This document shows, piece after piece, positions 1 through 9,696 of a stretch of 64,000 nt of DNA. The stretch covers positions 253,501 to 317,500 of the forward strand of contig JACEEZ010021714.1 in assembly GCA_016584305.1 (NCBI GenBank), in the 5' to 3' direction. Origin of the DNA: Chionoecetes opilio. Lineage: Eukaryota > Arthropoda > Malacostraca > Decapoda > Majidae. The notes under the pieces were generated by a model that was not told the DNA's origin, made no database searches, and worked only from the letters and a program-made list of their open reading frames with translations. How positions within the stretch are numbered: position 1 is the first letter of the stretch; the number at the start of each line of letters is the position of its first letter. A program made the translations under genes and the position numbers.

Positions 1-330
1 TCAACACACTGCCTCCATGTCTTCCTTGGCTTGCTTAGTGGACGGCGATCTGGGACTTCCACTCCAACAGCTCTTACCTGTCTCATTACCTTCTCTCCTC
101 TTCACGTGCCCAAACCACCTCAAAATCTCCTTACTCTCAGCACTGTACTCAGCTCCTTCAATCCACATTTTCTGCCAGCTCTTCACTGGACACTTAATCT
201 CTCCATGTGATCCTAGCCATATACTTAAACATTCTCCGATCACATCCAACCAACACATCCTGCAACTTCTTCGTCAAAGCCCATGCATGTCTCGGAACCA
301 TACAGCAATACTGATCTTATATGTGCTTCA
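1..330 (-). mobile_element. LINE 3'-end fragment (non-LTR retrotransposon)
   Basis: On the minus strand this encodes the C-terminal tail typical of a non-LTR retrotransposon ORF2, with motifs such as RWFGHVKRREGNETG followed by KQAKEDME. Only the last ~90 codons are present and there is no RT domain. The same fragment recurs at 25040-25390, where it is part of the duplicated block, and a more diverged relative lies at 22320-22500. Confidence 0.7.
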
Positions 331-523
331 GAATTCAAATACTCTTCCTTCCTCTTCTAAAGGTTTTATTGTAAAACCATAACTATTTGACTAATGGCAT
401 TAGCATCAGTTCATCAGCATAATAGCAATAGTTCATCAGCACAAGTGTATAGTTTTCTCACCAGCATAAATTAGTTTTTTAAGTTGGCAAACTTCCTCAC
501 TGAATGTATTACTTTGTCTTCAG

Positions 524-604
524 AGCAAGCGAGGCCGAGGCCGACCCCCAAAGAACCCACCCAAGGAGGAAGCTTCAGAAGAGGAGGCTGAAGATGCCGA
601 GTAA
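524..604 (+). CDS. HMGA: Terminal exon of an HMGA-like gene, duplicated copy (partial gene)
   Basis: The acceptor TTGTCTTCAG precedes 26 codons and a TAA. The peptide starts SKRGRGRPPK, an AT-hook, and ends in an acidic tail rich in Glu and Asp. It is base-for-base identical to 25576-25656. No exon encoding the first two AT-hooks lies upstream within the window. The exon is therefore either the end of a second HMGA gene whose start is outside, or an orphan exon left by the duplication. A CTG trinucleotide run follows the stop in both copies. Confidence 0.75.
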   Translation, partial: SKRGRGRPPKNPPKEEASEEEAEDAE

Positions 605-2097
605 GGAGTGCATATGCTGCTGCTGCTGCTCATCACAACCACCACGCCCCTGGGAGTAGCTGCCTTTATTTAAGGACCACAGTTCCCCACACTAGATGTT
701 TCATTAAGTTTATCTGTTTTTAGCAACTATTGAACTTTTTAAAATAGTTGCAGCTCTTTTTATCCCCTGATATGTGTGCTACGAGGTCTTCAATGTCTTT
801 GTACTTCCAAATAGCATAAAGTACCTATTTTTCTATATACTTCCATCAGTGACTGCTGCTTTATTAGGGGGTCAGGCAGGGGTTTGGTGGTCCTCGTATT
901 ATTGAGTTTAAGTGTTCTCGTACTACAGGTATTGTATCCGTAGGTGTTCTTAAAATTTTTATCATTCAAGTACAAAATGAATTATTTCATTCAATCTAAT
1001 GGCTTTACAGTTTTACCATTTTTTGTGAAGTTAGTTTTTGGAACAGTGTGCCCCTGGCAACCATCGTATCTTAATGGTCATAGATCTGAACAGTGTTGAA
1101 GGTTGTCTCAAGCATTATTAGGTTTAGTATGGGACCAGTAGTTCCCAGTGATTGGTTTTTATAACACATCACACTGGATTTTGACTTTCTTATTTGATAT
1201 ATGAATAAATGTGATATTTGAATAAATGTTTCGGTGGTAATACTGACAATGAACTTTATTGTCCCTTTGATTAGTTTTTAGTAATTCAGCTCCATCATCC
1301 ATATTAGTAAGGAAGCAGTGATTGTCTCAACAGTAGAATCCATTGATTCATCTTGACACTTTCAAGTGTTAATAAGACCCTCCCTCTTCATGGTGTTGCA
1401 AAGAGATTGAAGTTCTGCCATTCAATCCAAAGTTATTAGTGAACCAATACCACAGTTCTGGGTGGTTTGAGAACCAGTGCCATGTTCCACCATTCAATAT
1501 GCAAAATTGCCTCAGTTTCTAATTTTTCTTTATTTTACCAGTATCCATAAACATGCAAGGACATAAGGAAGCTCCAAGAGGCCGTAGTTCCTGTTTCCTG
1601 TCCACATTCAGGGCTGGGATAATCCAATAACAGCCATTTCTAGACCTGCAAGTAGAGAAAACTTCCATGAGTCATCACTACATGGTACTAAGTATCTGAG
1701 AAATTTATGAAAAGTATTCATGCAATCAGTACAAGTAGCCAAAAGTACCATGGAGGTACAATCAATAATACAATCAACAATAACAATTACTGGAGTTTGC
1801 TTAGAGGAAAAAAACTGAAACAGTCCTGCTGGGCCCAACGTGGCTGCCTGTGTGACTACTTTCTACCACTGGCTTCTACGTGTTAAAGGCAAAGAATAAT
1901 GAAGTAGAATGCTCCTAACCAATACCTCACTCCCGACCGAGGCCGGAGGGAAAAAATAAACTGCCGTGGAATTAGATTTTCGCAATTTAAGTAACCAGTC
2001 TGGCAGCTGGCGTTAAGTATTTATCTAGTCTGTTGTTTAACATCTCAACTGTGATGCTGTTATAGTTCTGGAAGATTTCCAAATGTTAATATTAAAA

Positions 2098-2768
2098 ACA
2101 AATAAGTGCTTCGCTTCATGTGACGTGAAATAGTTTAGCAATGCTCTTTTATTCATTACTAAGAGTCATTCATGCTTGTCCATGTTTAAATAGATGTTCA
2201 TGTTAACATTATTGAACCCACGGAGTATTTAAACTAGCTCTATTAAGTCAACCTACATTTTAACAAAATATGTTAATCAGTTGCTTGTATGTTAGATATA
2301 CAAGCCATAATGTTAATATGGCTTGTTTCGCAGGCACGGAACAATTTTAAGAACCTTATACCCTCCAGCTTCTCTTTTCTATAGTAAAGTGACCAGAACT
2401 GAATGCAATATTCAAGATGACCCACTACCACATTGAAGTGTAAGAATGACTATTTCACACTTACACTCCGTGATGAAACGGCTTAATTTGTTGGCTGAGA
2501 TTGTTGTTTACAATTATCCCATAATTTATTTCATGAACATTGGAAAGTTCACATCGGTTTGATAGTTTGATCATTAATTATTACTTCCTATATCCAAAAC
2601 TTTACAGCTATCGGCACTAAAATTTATCTGCCACTTGTTTGTCCAACTGATTGAGCAATCAAGGTTGGATTGCAATAGCATCTTATAGGTACAGTAGTCG
2701 ATTACTTTATTTGTTATTTTAGTATAGTTAGAAACCTTTGATATCCTACAGGTGAGGCCTTATTCAAT
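2098..2768. other. AT-rich intergenic stretch, nothing recognised
   Basis: There is no convincing open frame, inverted repeat or transposon signature between the end of the duplicated block and the start of the LINE. An isolated TTTTAG...CTACAG|GTGAGG pattern near 2722-2756 looks like splice sites around a tiny segment, but it has no coding support. Confidence 0.5.
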
Positions 2769-3199
2769 ATTGTTTATATATCAATCAATCTATCACTGGG
2801 GGCATACGCTGGGGGCGCATCGCCTCGGTGACCCTATGACCACTCCCGGGGGTCACCACGCGCCAGTCTCCATGCAGGCTCCCTTCCCATACCAAGCAAC
2901 TCTCGACAGGAAACATCAACTTGCCCCAGCCACGAGCCTTGGCGCTCCCTTGGCCTCCTCCATGCCGGATTGTCTCTTACAGATAGCTACAAACCGGTGG
3001 GAAGGATCGGTTTCAGGTTAGCGTGCCCCATGCCCATATAGCCGAACTTGGCGCTGACGGACTATGCAGGTAATAGGCCTCGATTCAGTCATGATGCAAT
3101 TGCTGATTTGACACCCCATCAAATCCCAGCGATACCCCATGATTCTGCAAAAACACTTATTATCAAAGGCATCGATTCGCCTCTTCAAGTCATTATTTA

Positions 3200-3858
3200 G
3201 GGCCATATGCAAGAAATTTTCTCTACCCGTTGCATCGCGGCGCGGTAAGCAGGAATCAACAGAGGACAACACAACGGGTCGAGATTTGAGTCAGCTGATT
3301 GCGTTCATCATGCACATCCCACCTGCATACCGCTCTGCCCTTATTCCGTCCAATTTCTTCCCAGACCATTACAGGTGAGTTTTCAACACAGCCGAGAGTA
3401 ACATGCATACCTTGTGAATGCACACGTGTCATAATTAAGGTAAAATCAGGTCCAGAAGGCCTTATACAGGTGTGTTAACTTGTGAGGAAGCCGGGCGGCG
3501 GTGGAGGTGGAGGTCAGCCATTGTGTAGAGCAGTAGGCTACTGGCGGGCCGTTCAAATATACAAACACGCATCACTCGGGCCCATTTTTACTACACCAAC
3601 GCCTCAGACAAGTGGCGAACACTAACTAAGCTATTATTTTAATGGCAGAAATGGTAAATTACACTAGTAAAATGTATTAGATATGTGCAAAACAGTAAAA
3701 ATACTGATGCCGTCTTGGACTCACTTGTGTTGGTACGACTGCACAGATCTCCACTGGACGGGCTTTTGAGTACAATTCTTGACTATCCCACCGGTGGAGG
3801 TACGACAGTGGGGCATATCCACCTGCCGGGATTTGACGAGCATTCCTGCATTTAGCCC
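3200..3858. mobile_element. PIF/Harbinger-like element with TTA target duplication
   Basis: This 659-bp insertion splits the LINE. It is flanked by TTA on both sides (3197-3199 and 3859-3861). Its ends are GGGCCATATGCAAGAAA and, on the opposite strand, GGGCTAAATGCAGGAAT, an imperfect inverted repeat. A 3-bp TWA target duplication with GG-rich ends is characteristic of PIF/Harbinger. It contains no transposase, but it holds the exon-like open segment described at 3257-3376. Confidence 0.65.
3257..3376 (+). other. Exon-like open segment inside the Harbinger-like element
   Basis: This open stretch ends in a consensus donor (CATTACAG|GTGAGT). Its translation looks protein-like (QLIAFIMHIPPAYRSALIP then SNFFPDHY). 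If spliced to the acceptor at 6335-6336 the phases agree and the frame runs into the unknown gene at 6349-7756. No family is recognised. Because it sits inside an apparent transposon insertion, it could be a captured exon or a chance reading frame. Confidence 0.3.
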
Positions 3859-4228
3859 TTATAGTGTCCATGTCTCATCCATGGAGTAAGAAAGGGAGCA
3901 CAAGCGACTTTAAGATCCGGATCTTTGTCCTTCTGCACAGGTACCGACAACGCCTAATACTCGTGCTGGGCGAGTCCATAACACCATGGGCTATATCAAT
4001 CCGCCGTAAGACTTCTTGATGTGACCCGCCGTCATTATGTACTACTGCGCAACGAAGGTATGTAAAACTTTCCGAGAACTAGCCAAGATCTTTCCAATGT
4101 CCTCGACGCACGCATGAACAGACTGTACTGTTTCATCTACTAGTAAGCCTCCAAACATCTGGACCTTGATCTTGAGCCAGGAGAACTCAAGCCCCAAAGG
4201 CTTTGCCTCCTCGTGCAGCGCCTCGAAA

Positions 4229-5648
4229 CGTGGCCACCGAGATGATAAGGCCTGGTGGATCGCCCATGACGTCACACCATAAGGATGCCACCCGCTCCGC
4301 TCCCTGTACAAGTTTACCTACCTAATATAATGTTTATCAGTATAAAAGATATACTGTTATCTTCGGAAATGTTTGTTCTATAATATTATCAAATAAAAAA
4401 CCGTAAAACACACAAAGAAAATGCCATTATGAGACTTTCAAGAAATATGCATTAACTTAAACTCTTCGCCATTTAATATTTTGCTCGCAAACATTTTACA
4501 TGGAGAATGTCAATAGAAGCGGAGTTTAATTAGCTTTCCATTGATATATTTCGTTTAGTGATAAATGAATTAGCGGCATGCATAAATTAGCGTTAACTAA
4601 ATATAAAAAATCATGAAATCGGGTAATTTCCTAACTAATATATGTTTATCAGTATAAAATATATACTGTTATCTTTAGAAATGTTTGTTCTATAATATTA
4701 TCAAATAAAAAACCGTAAAACACACTAAAGAAATGCCATTATGAGACTTTCAAGAAATATGCATGAAGTTAAACTTTTAGCCATTTAATATTTTGTGAAA
4801 AAACTTTTTACATGGAGAATATCAATAGAAGCGGAATTTAATTAGCTTTCCATTGATATATTTCCTTTTCTGATAAATGAATTAGAACCATGCATAAATT
4901 AGCGTTAACTAAATAAATAACATCATGAAATCGGGTAAATTACCCGATTTCATGATGTTATTTATTTAGTTAACGCTAATTTATGCATAGTTCTAATTCA
5001 TTTATCAGAAAAGGAAATATATCAATGGAAAGCTAATTAAATTCCGCTTCTATTGATATTCTCCATGTAAAAAGTTTTTGCACAAAATATTAAATAGCGA
5101 AAAGTTAAAGTACATGCATATTTCTTGAAAGTCTCATAATGGCATTTCTTTAGTGTATTTTACGATTTTTTATTTGATAATAATATAGAACAAACATTTC
5201 CGAAGATAACAGTATATATTTCATACTGATAAACATATATTAGGTAGGAAATTACCCGATTTCATGATTTTTTATATTTAGTTAACGCTAATTTATATAT
5301 GCCGCTAATTCATTTATCACTAAACGAAATATATCAATGGAAAGCTAATTAAACTCCGCTTCTATCGATATTCTCCATGTAAAATGTTTGCGAGCAAAAT
5401 ATTAAATGGCGAAGAGTTTAAGTTAATGCATATTTCTTGAAAGTCTCATAATGGCACTTTCTTTGTGTGTTTTACGGTTTTTTATTTGATAATATTATAG
5501 AACAAACATTTCCGAAGATAACAGTATATCTTTTATACTGATAAACATTATATTAGGTAGGTAAACTTGTACGGGGAGCGGAGCGGGTTGCATCCTTATG
5601 GTGTGACGTCACGGGCGATCCACCAGGCCTTGTCTCTCGGTGGTCTCG
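4229..5648. mobile_element. 1.42-kb palindromic foldback element, 7-bp target duplication
   Basis: The element is a near-perfect inverted repeat centred at about 4939. Each arm holds two tandem ~310-bp related units. Tips read CGTGGCCACCGAGA and, on the other strand, CGAGACCACCGAGA, followed by a shared AAGGCCTGGTGGATCG. It sits inside the LINE and is flanked by the 7-bp duplication CTCGAAA (4222-4228 and 5649-5655). A second family member is at 30725-32370. No transposase is encoded, so it is nonautonomous. Superfamily is unassigned. Confidence 0.85.
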
Positions 5649-6348
5649 CTCGAAAGCCATCACCAGGACCTCCAGCAACTCAGCAAAGATTACTGCATCA
5701 TCGGCAAAAATAAGATCAGTGATCTATGTCTTATCAAGGGATGCTCCACTATAATCTACGGCTTTGCCCAATACCCAGTCCATACAAGTGTTGAAAAGTG
5801 ATGGGGCAAGGACGCACCCATGCCTCACTCCTGTGTTCACAGGAAAAAGGCTGGATACACCTCCCCCACACTTCACAGCACTCAGTCCCAGAGTACAGAC
5901 CAGTCAACAAACCAATAGTCCTTGCAGGAATCCCGCGAAGTCGCAGAAGATCCCAGAGTGACTCACGAAAAAAGTCACGATGCACTGAGATCAACATATA
6001 GGCTGCAAGCATCCCCTATCGAAACTCAAGTCGGCGTTCCACCAGGACACGAAGCGCTAGGATATGGTCCGTTGTTGACTTACCAGGCGTGAACCCAGAC
6101 TGCTGAGATCTGATGCTTCAGCAAATGACTGCGGATCCGTGTCAGCAATAGATGGGCAAGCACCTTGCCTGGCACGCTGAGCAGTGTAATACCGAGGTAA
6201 TTGTTGCAGTCCTGACGGGCCCTTTCTATTTTCAGATAGGGACGACCAGCCCCCTTTTCCAGGCAGGAGGAATGGTACCTGATTGCCACACGGCAGTCAG
6301 GACAGCATGCAACCCGCGGATCATGGCCTCACCCCCAGCGAGGATAAC

Positions 6349-6422
6349 ATGAAACTGGCACACTGCATGGCAATCATCATGCGGACCAAGCGGTTGGACA
6401 ACATCAACCTGGTGCCCAAGGG
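6349..6422 (+). CDS. Unknown gene, first visible coding exon
   Basis: Starts at ATG and ends at CCCAAGGG|GTAAGT in phase 2. A CCCCCAG acceptor at 6330-6336 would also let it be an internal exon reading back to an earlier exon. Confidence 0.5.
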
Positions 6423-7756
6423 GTAAGTGTAGTACCTAATGGTGGAGCAAAACAGCAATCTCTATTCAGCATCTCACGAGTCAATGATGAGGATAATGCC
6501 GTGTATACGTGCTGTTCACAGTGTAGGAGACGTGTGCCTAATATCCGTGCTGGAGTTTATTGTCTGATGCGATTTAATCCTCATCATCAACAGACCTTTT
6601 GAAAGAAGGACGAAATCTGAGGGTGGTCGCAATCGCCGCCGGGAGGAGCGCTGGAGTGAGGGCAGCTGTTTGCTTCAACAAGTGACAGCGGAGGCTGAGA
6701 GGTACATCAGACCGCCGCCCCCGGGGAGGATGGTTCAGGTTAGGCCACTTGTTGCCCATGGTAGGGGTTTTGTCCGTCAAAAATTGTCAGTTTTTACCAT
6801 TGTAAGAAAAAAAAAGTTAATTCGAATGTCTCTAAAATTTGCCAGTTACCTAATACATTTATTATATTTAGCTTTATTTTCTTTATTTCTGTATTCATTT
6901 TCTTTTATTTTGCCACAGATTTATATCAGAAACTGACATTCTAATGGGCGAGATGTTTCCTTATGGCGAAAATTCCTTATGAAAATGTTTACCTCAATCG
7001 TTCAAATGATCCACCTCCTCCCAGCAGCACCGCGCTCCCGCTGGCGTGTGTCGCGTGCCAAGCGTGGGCCCGCCGCCCCCCGTGCCCCCATTGCCACGCC
7101 GCCGCCATCTCGTACCCACTATCACGCTGCCTTTATCTTCCCCGAGGTGGGTGTCCACTGCCCACACCGAGGCGTTTATTCAATTGTACAATATCCATCG
7201 CTACAGATAAACTCTTGTTTAAAGCATGGTATTACCAAAATAACATGTGTCGCACACTTTGTATTTGCATCTATTTCATTGATGGCTAGTCATACAACAA
7301 TAGGAATACGCAATGTAGGTTACTACGTTCTCTTCGTTTACTAGTGCCAGTTCCTTTCCCAGCGACAGGTCTCGCCGCAGCCCCTCGCCAAGCACCGCCT
7401 CGGGAAGGTCCTCGTCGCATCGCCGCGGCCGCGAGACCACCCGCCTCACGCCTTTATCGACAAGCGTCAGCCGCCGCCTCAGCGTCAACAGCACCGTGCC
7501 CTCCCGCCAAGACGAGAATTCCAGCTCGGCGGGGGACGGGGCAGACTTCGAAGAGTACTCGAGCGACGACGTGGAGAATTCTGAGACGAGTAACGAGGAG
7601 GAGGAAGGGAAGAAAGATGTGGAGAGGGAAAATGAGGCAGGTGAAGAAGTGGAAGAGGAAGTCACAGATTCTGATGACCACGTGTCATCCGTGCTCCTCA
7701 GCCACCATCCAAATATCACCATCGATGAGGCAAGCGATGATGAGTTTTTTTCATAA
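6349..7756 (+). CDS. Unrecognised four-exon gene, acidic C-terminus
   Basis: Four exons with mutually compatible phases are visible: 6349-6422, 6594-6738, 7028-7146 and 7363-7756 (TAA). The joined frame gives about 243 residues. They are an N-terminal basic segment (MKLAHCMAIIMRTKRLDNIN), a basic/charged stretch, a proline-rich middle (SVGPPPPVPPLPRRR), an Arg/Ser-rich region (DRSRRSPSPSTASGRSSS), then a long Glu/Asp tail ending in DEASDDEFFS. The ATG at 6349 follows AATAAC-like context and lies 12 bases past a LINE end, so an upstream coding exon is possible (see 3257-3376). I recognise no domain and assign no function. The acidic tail and RS-like stretch would fit a nuclear protein, but that is inference. 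Confidence 0.55.
6594..6738 (+). CDS. Unknown gene, second exon
   Basis: Acceptor CATCATCAACAG and donor GGTTCAG|GTTAGG. The phase-2 entry matches the previous exon. It encodes PFERRTKSEGG, then NRRREERW, then AEAERYIRPPPPGRM. Confidence 0.55.
7028..7146 (+). CDS. Unknown gene, third exon
   Basis: Tandem acceptor CCCAGCAG (either AG keeps the frame and adds or drops one Gln) and donor CCCCGAG|GTGGGT, leaving in phase 2. The segment is proline/arginine rich. Two frames are open here; the one used is chosen because it joins both neighbours in phase. Confidence 0.45.
7363..7756 (+). CDS. Unknown gene, terminal exon with acidic tail
   Basis: The acceptor CCTTTCCCAG has a good pyrimidine tract. 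Phase 2 entry, then 131 codons to TAA at 7754-7756. Codon content changes from Arg/Ser rich to Glu/Asp rich. This is the best supported exon of the gene because the frame is long, compositionally biased in a protein-like way and ends cleanly. Confidence 0.6.
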
Positions 7757-7767
7757 GGTTTATTCAG

Positions 7768-8215
7768 CCTCGCGAACCTTATCTTAACCCTGCGAAACAA
7801 CATGTTGTATCCTTGGAATCTTGTAATAATAACAATAATAACAGTAATGATGATTAGGGCGCGGCAGGCACATGACGATCATGGGTCAAGCAGGGTGCAT
7901 CAGCACCAAGGATAGTATAAAGTTATACTTTATATTATCCTTGATCAGCACTGTATTTGACTGGCAGTAAGTGGAGGTACAATAAGTATAAAGTACCCAC
8001 AACCTTTGAAATAGCTTGCCAGGTAAGCATGAGCATCCACTCCTCAATAAACATGAGGGTTGGGTTGATTGTCATTGTCAAAGAAAAACCCCAAATTTGT
8101 CTCGTTTGTTCAATACTTCCCCACCAAGGATCTTATATAGTATATGTTTCCACACTACCAGTAACATTAAGGCCAATCACACTGGCCAAATACCTGCGCT
8201 TTTATATTATAGTAT
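7768..8215. repeat. Local duplication, copy 1 (pairs with 8910-9373)
   Basis: A ~450-bp segment starting CCTCGCGAACCTTATC is repeated 1142 bases downstream with few differences. It contains a short hairpin-like AAGTATAAAGTTATACTT-type motif near 7917-7940 and ends in a sequence that also forms the left end of the MITE at 9332. It follows directly after the stop of the unknown gene and may lie in its 3' UTR. Confidence 0.9.
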
Positions 8216-8430
8216 TATACAAGTGTTTGTGGACCCTTCGCACCCACGTATTGATGTTTGTAGTAGTAGTATATATTAGACAACATGTGATTGCAAACTC
8301 CAATCGTGTTGTTGCTGTCGTTGGTCACTGGTCGAAGTGCCTCGGGGTAGACCACGTTCCGTGTGATTCCAACACACACACACTCACACATGCACACAAA
8401 CGTCCATGAGTCTACTGAGTTTGTGGAATG
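8213..8430. repeat. Nested local duplication, copy 1 (pairs with 8640-8882)
   Basis: About 220 bases (GTGGACCCTTCGCACCCACG onward, with a CACACA run) recur at 8640-8882, where a second short internal repeat of TTCCGTGTGATTCCAAC is present. No coding content. Confidence 0.85.
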
Positions 8431-8639
8431 CGACACGACGTTACCGCAGAGTTTTCTAATACGCCTAAAGTGTTTTTAACCCAAAACCCCCCTTCAAAAT
8501 TATTCAATCGACATGGGACCAAGCCGCTTACCACCTATGATTTATTTGCGATATTTTGAGCCTACTCGCATCAAAATTGAATTTACAGTTTCGGCTACCC
8601 AAAACAGACAGACAGACACACGGCTACTCCTATAGTATA

Positions 8640-8882
8640 TTAGACAAGTGCTTGTGGGCCCTTCGGACCCATGTATTGGTGTTTGCAGTAGTAGTATATA
8701 TTAGACAACATTTGATTGCAAACTTCAATCGTGTTGTTGCTGTCGTTGGTCACTGGTCAAAGTGCCTCTGGGTAGACCACGTTTCGTGTGATTCCAACCC
8801 TTTGTGTTCCGTGTGATTCCAACACACACTCACACACGCACACAAACGTCCATGAGTCTACTGAGTTTGTGGAATGCGGCAT
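8640..8882. repeat. Nested local duplication, copy 2
   Basis: Pairs with 8213-8430. It differs by a few substitutions and by a partial internal repeat of the TTCCGTGTGATTCCAAC segment. Confidence 0.85.
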
Positions 8883-8909
8883 GTCGTTACCGAACCTCGT
8901 TTTTCCTCG

Positions 8910-9373
8910 CCTCGCGAACCTTATCTTAACCCTGCGAAACAACATGTTGTATCCTTGGAATCTTGTAATAATAACAATAATAACAGTAATGATGATTAGG
9001 GCGCGGCAGGCACATGACGATCATGGGTCAAGCAGGGTGCATCAGCACCAAGGATAGTATAAAGTTATACTTTATACTATCCTTGATCAGCACTGTATTT
9101 GACTGGCAGTAAGTGGAGGTACAATAAGTATAAAGTACCCACAACCTTTGAAATAGCTTGCCAGGTAAGCATGAGCATCCACTCCTCAATGAACATGAGG
9201 GTTGGGTTGATTGTCATTGTCAAAGAAAAAACCCAAATTTGTCTCATTTGTTCAATACTTCCCAAGGCTTCCTTGATACTTCCCCACCAAGGATCTTATA
9301 TAGTATGTTTCCACACTACCAGTAACATTAAGGCCGGTTCACACTGGCCAAATACCTGCGCTTTTATATTTTA
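8910..9373. repeat. Local duplication, copy 2 (pairs with 7768-8215)
   Basis: Nearly identical to 7768-8215. It has a ~20-bp local duplication near 9264-9285 (ACTTCCC repeated) and continues into a complete MITE, while copy 1 has only the MITE's left end. Confidence 0.9.
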
Positions 9374-9692
9374 GTATTTTATGTATCGCCATTGCCATTG
9401 GAAATTGGGATTGAAAGTAAGGATGAAAAGATCTAGACGATTATGTAAGTTAAATTTGTCAGTTTTTAGTGCTTAGTACCGAAATTATACCAATAATTGG
9501 GGTGTGTGGGGAAGAAGGTGGTGCCGCTGGCTTCTGCGTTTGTTTAAATTTGGCGCGCGAAAGTTCCCGGTAACCAGCACAGAAAGACCAATCGAGCGGT
9601 GCAGATTTTTCCGGGGAATATTTTCTGCGATTTCTGCTCCGGGGAGTAAAACCTGTCGATATTCCCCGGTATTTGGCCGGTGTGAACCATCC
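9332..9692. mobile_element. MITE with TTAA target duplication
   Basis: A 361-bp element with ends GGCCGGTTCACACTGGCC and its inverted counterpart GGCCGGTGTGAACCATCC, flanked by TTAA at 9328-9331 and 9693-9696. TTAA duplications occur in piggyBac and Kolobok families. No transposase is present. Its left end is also present at about 8169 in the duplicated block. Confidence 0.75.
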
Positions 9693-9696
9693 TTAA

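Larger units (their letters stand above)
1..2097. repeat. Segmental duplication, copy A (pairs with 25060-27145)
   Basis: The first ~2.1 kb is nearly identical to 25060 onward (offset about 25059). I count roughly 8 substitutions or small indels in the first ~680 bases. The 81-bp HMGA terminal exon is identical in both. Homology fades at about 2050-2097, where copy B carries a ~50-bp extra segment (about 26995-27050). Copy A is cut by the window start, so its left limit is unknown. Confidence 0.95.
2769..6336 (-). mobile_element. Non-LTR retrotransposon (RTE-like), minus strand, interrupted twice
   Basis: Three pieces of one LINE copy read on the minus strand: 5649-6336 (RT fingers/palm, DLLRLRGIPARTIGLLTG), 3859-4228 (ALHEEAKPLGLE, then the region after the FADD box) and 2769-3199 (RRIDAFDNK, ESRPITCIVRQRQ, LYGHGAR). 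The pieces are contiguous when compared with the copy at 41401-43692. The 3' end (left) carries a short (ATTG)n-type tail, as in RTE elements. It is interrupted by a Harbinger-like insertion (3200-3858) and a palindromic foldback (4229-5648). Frameshifts and stops make it inactive. It is 5' truncated at 6336 and I found no target-site duplication. Confidence 0.85.

Noticed and set aside
7957..9374. Paired frames starting MTGSKWRYNKYKVPTTFE at 7957 and 9099
   Set aside because: They are two copies of a duplicated noncoding segment, with different frame lengths and no protein-like conservation between copies.
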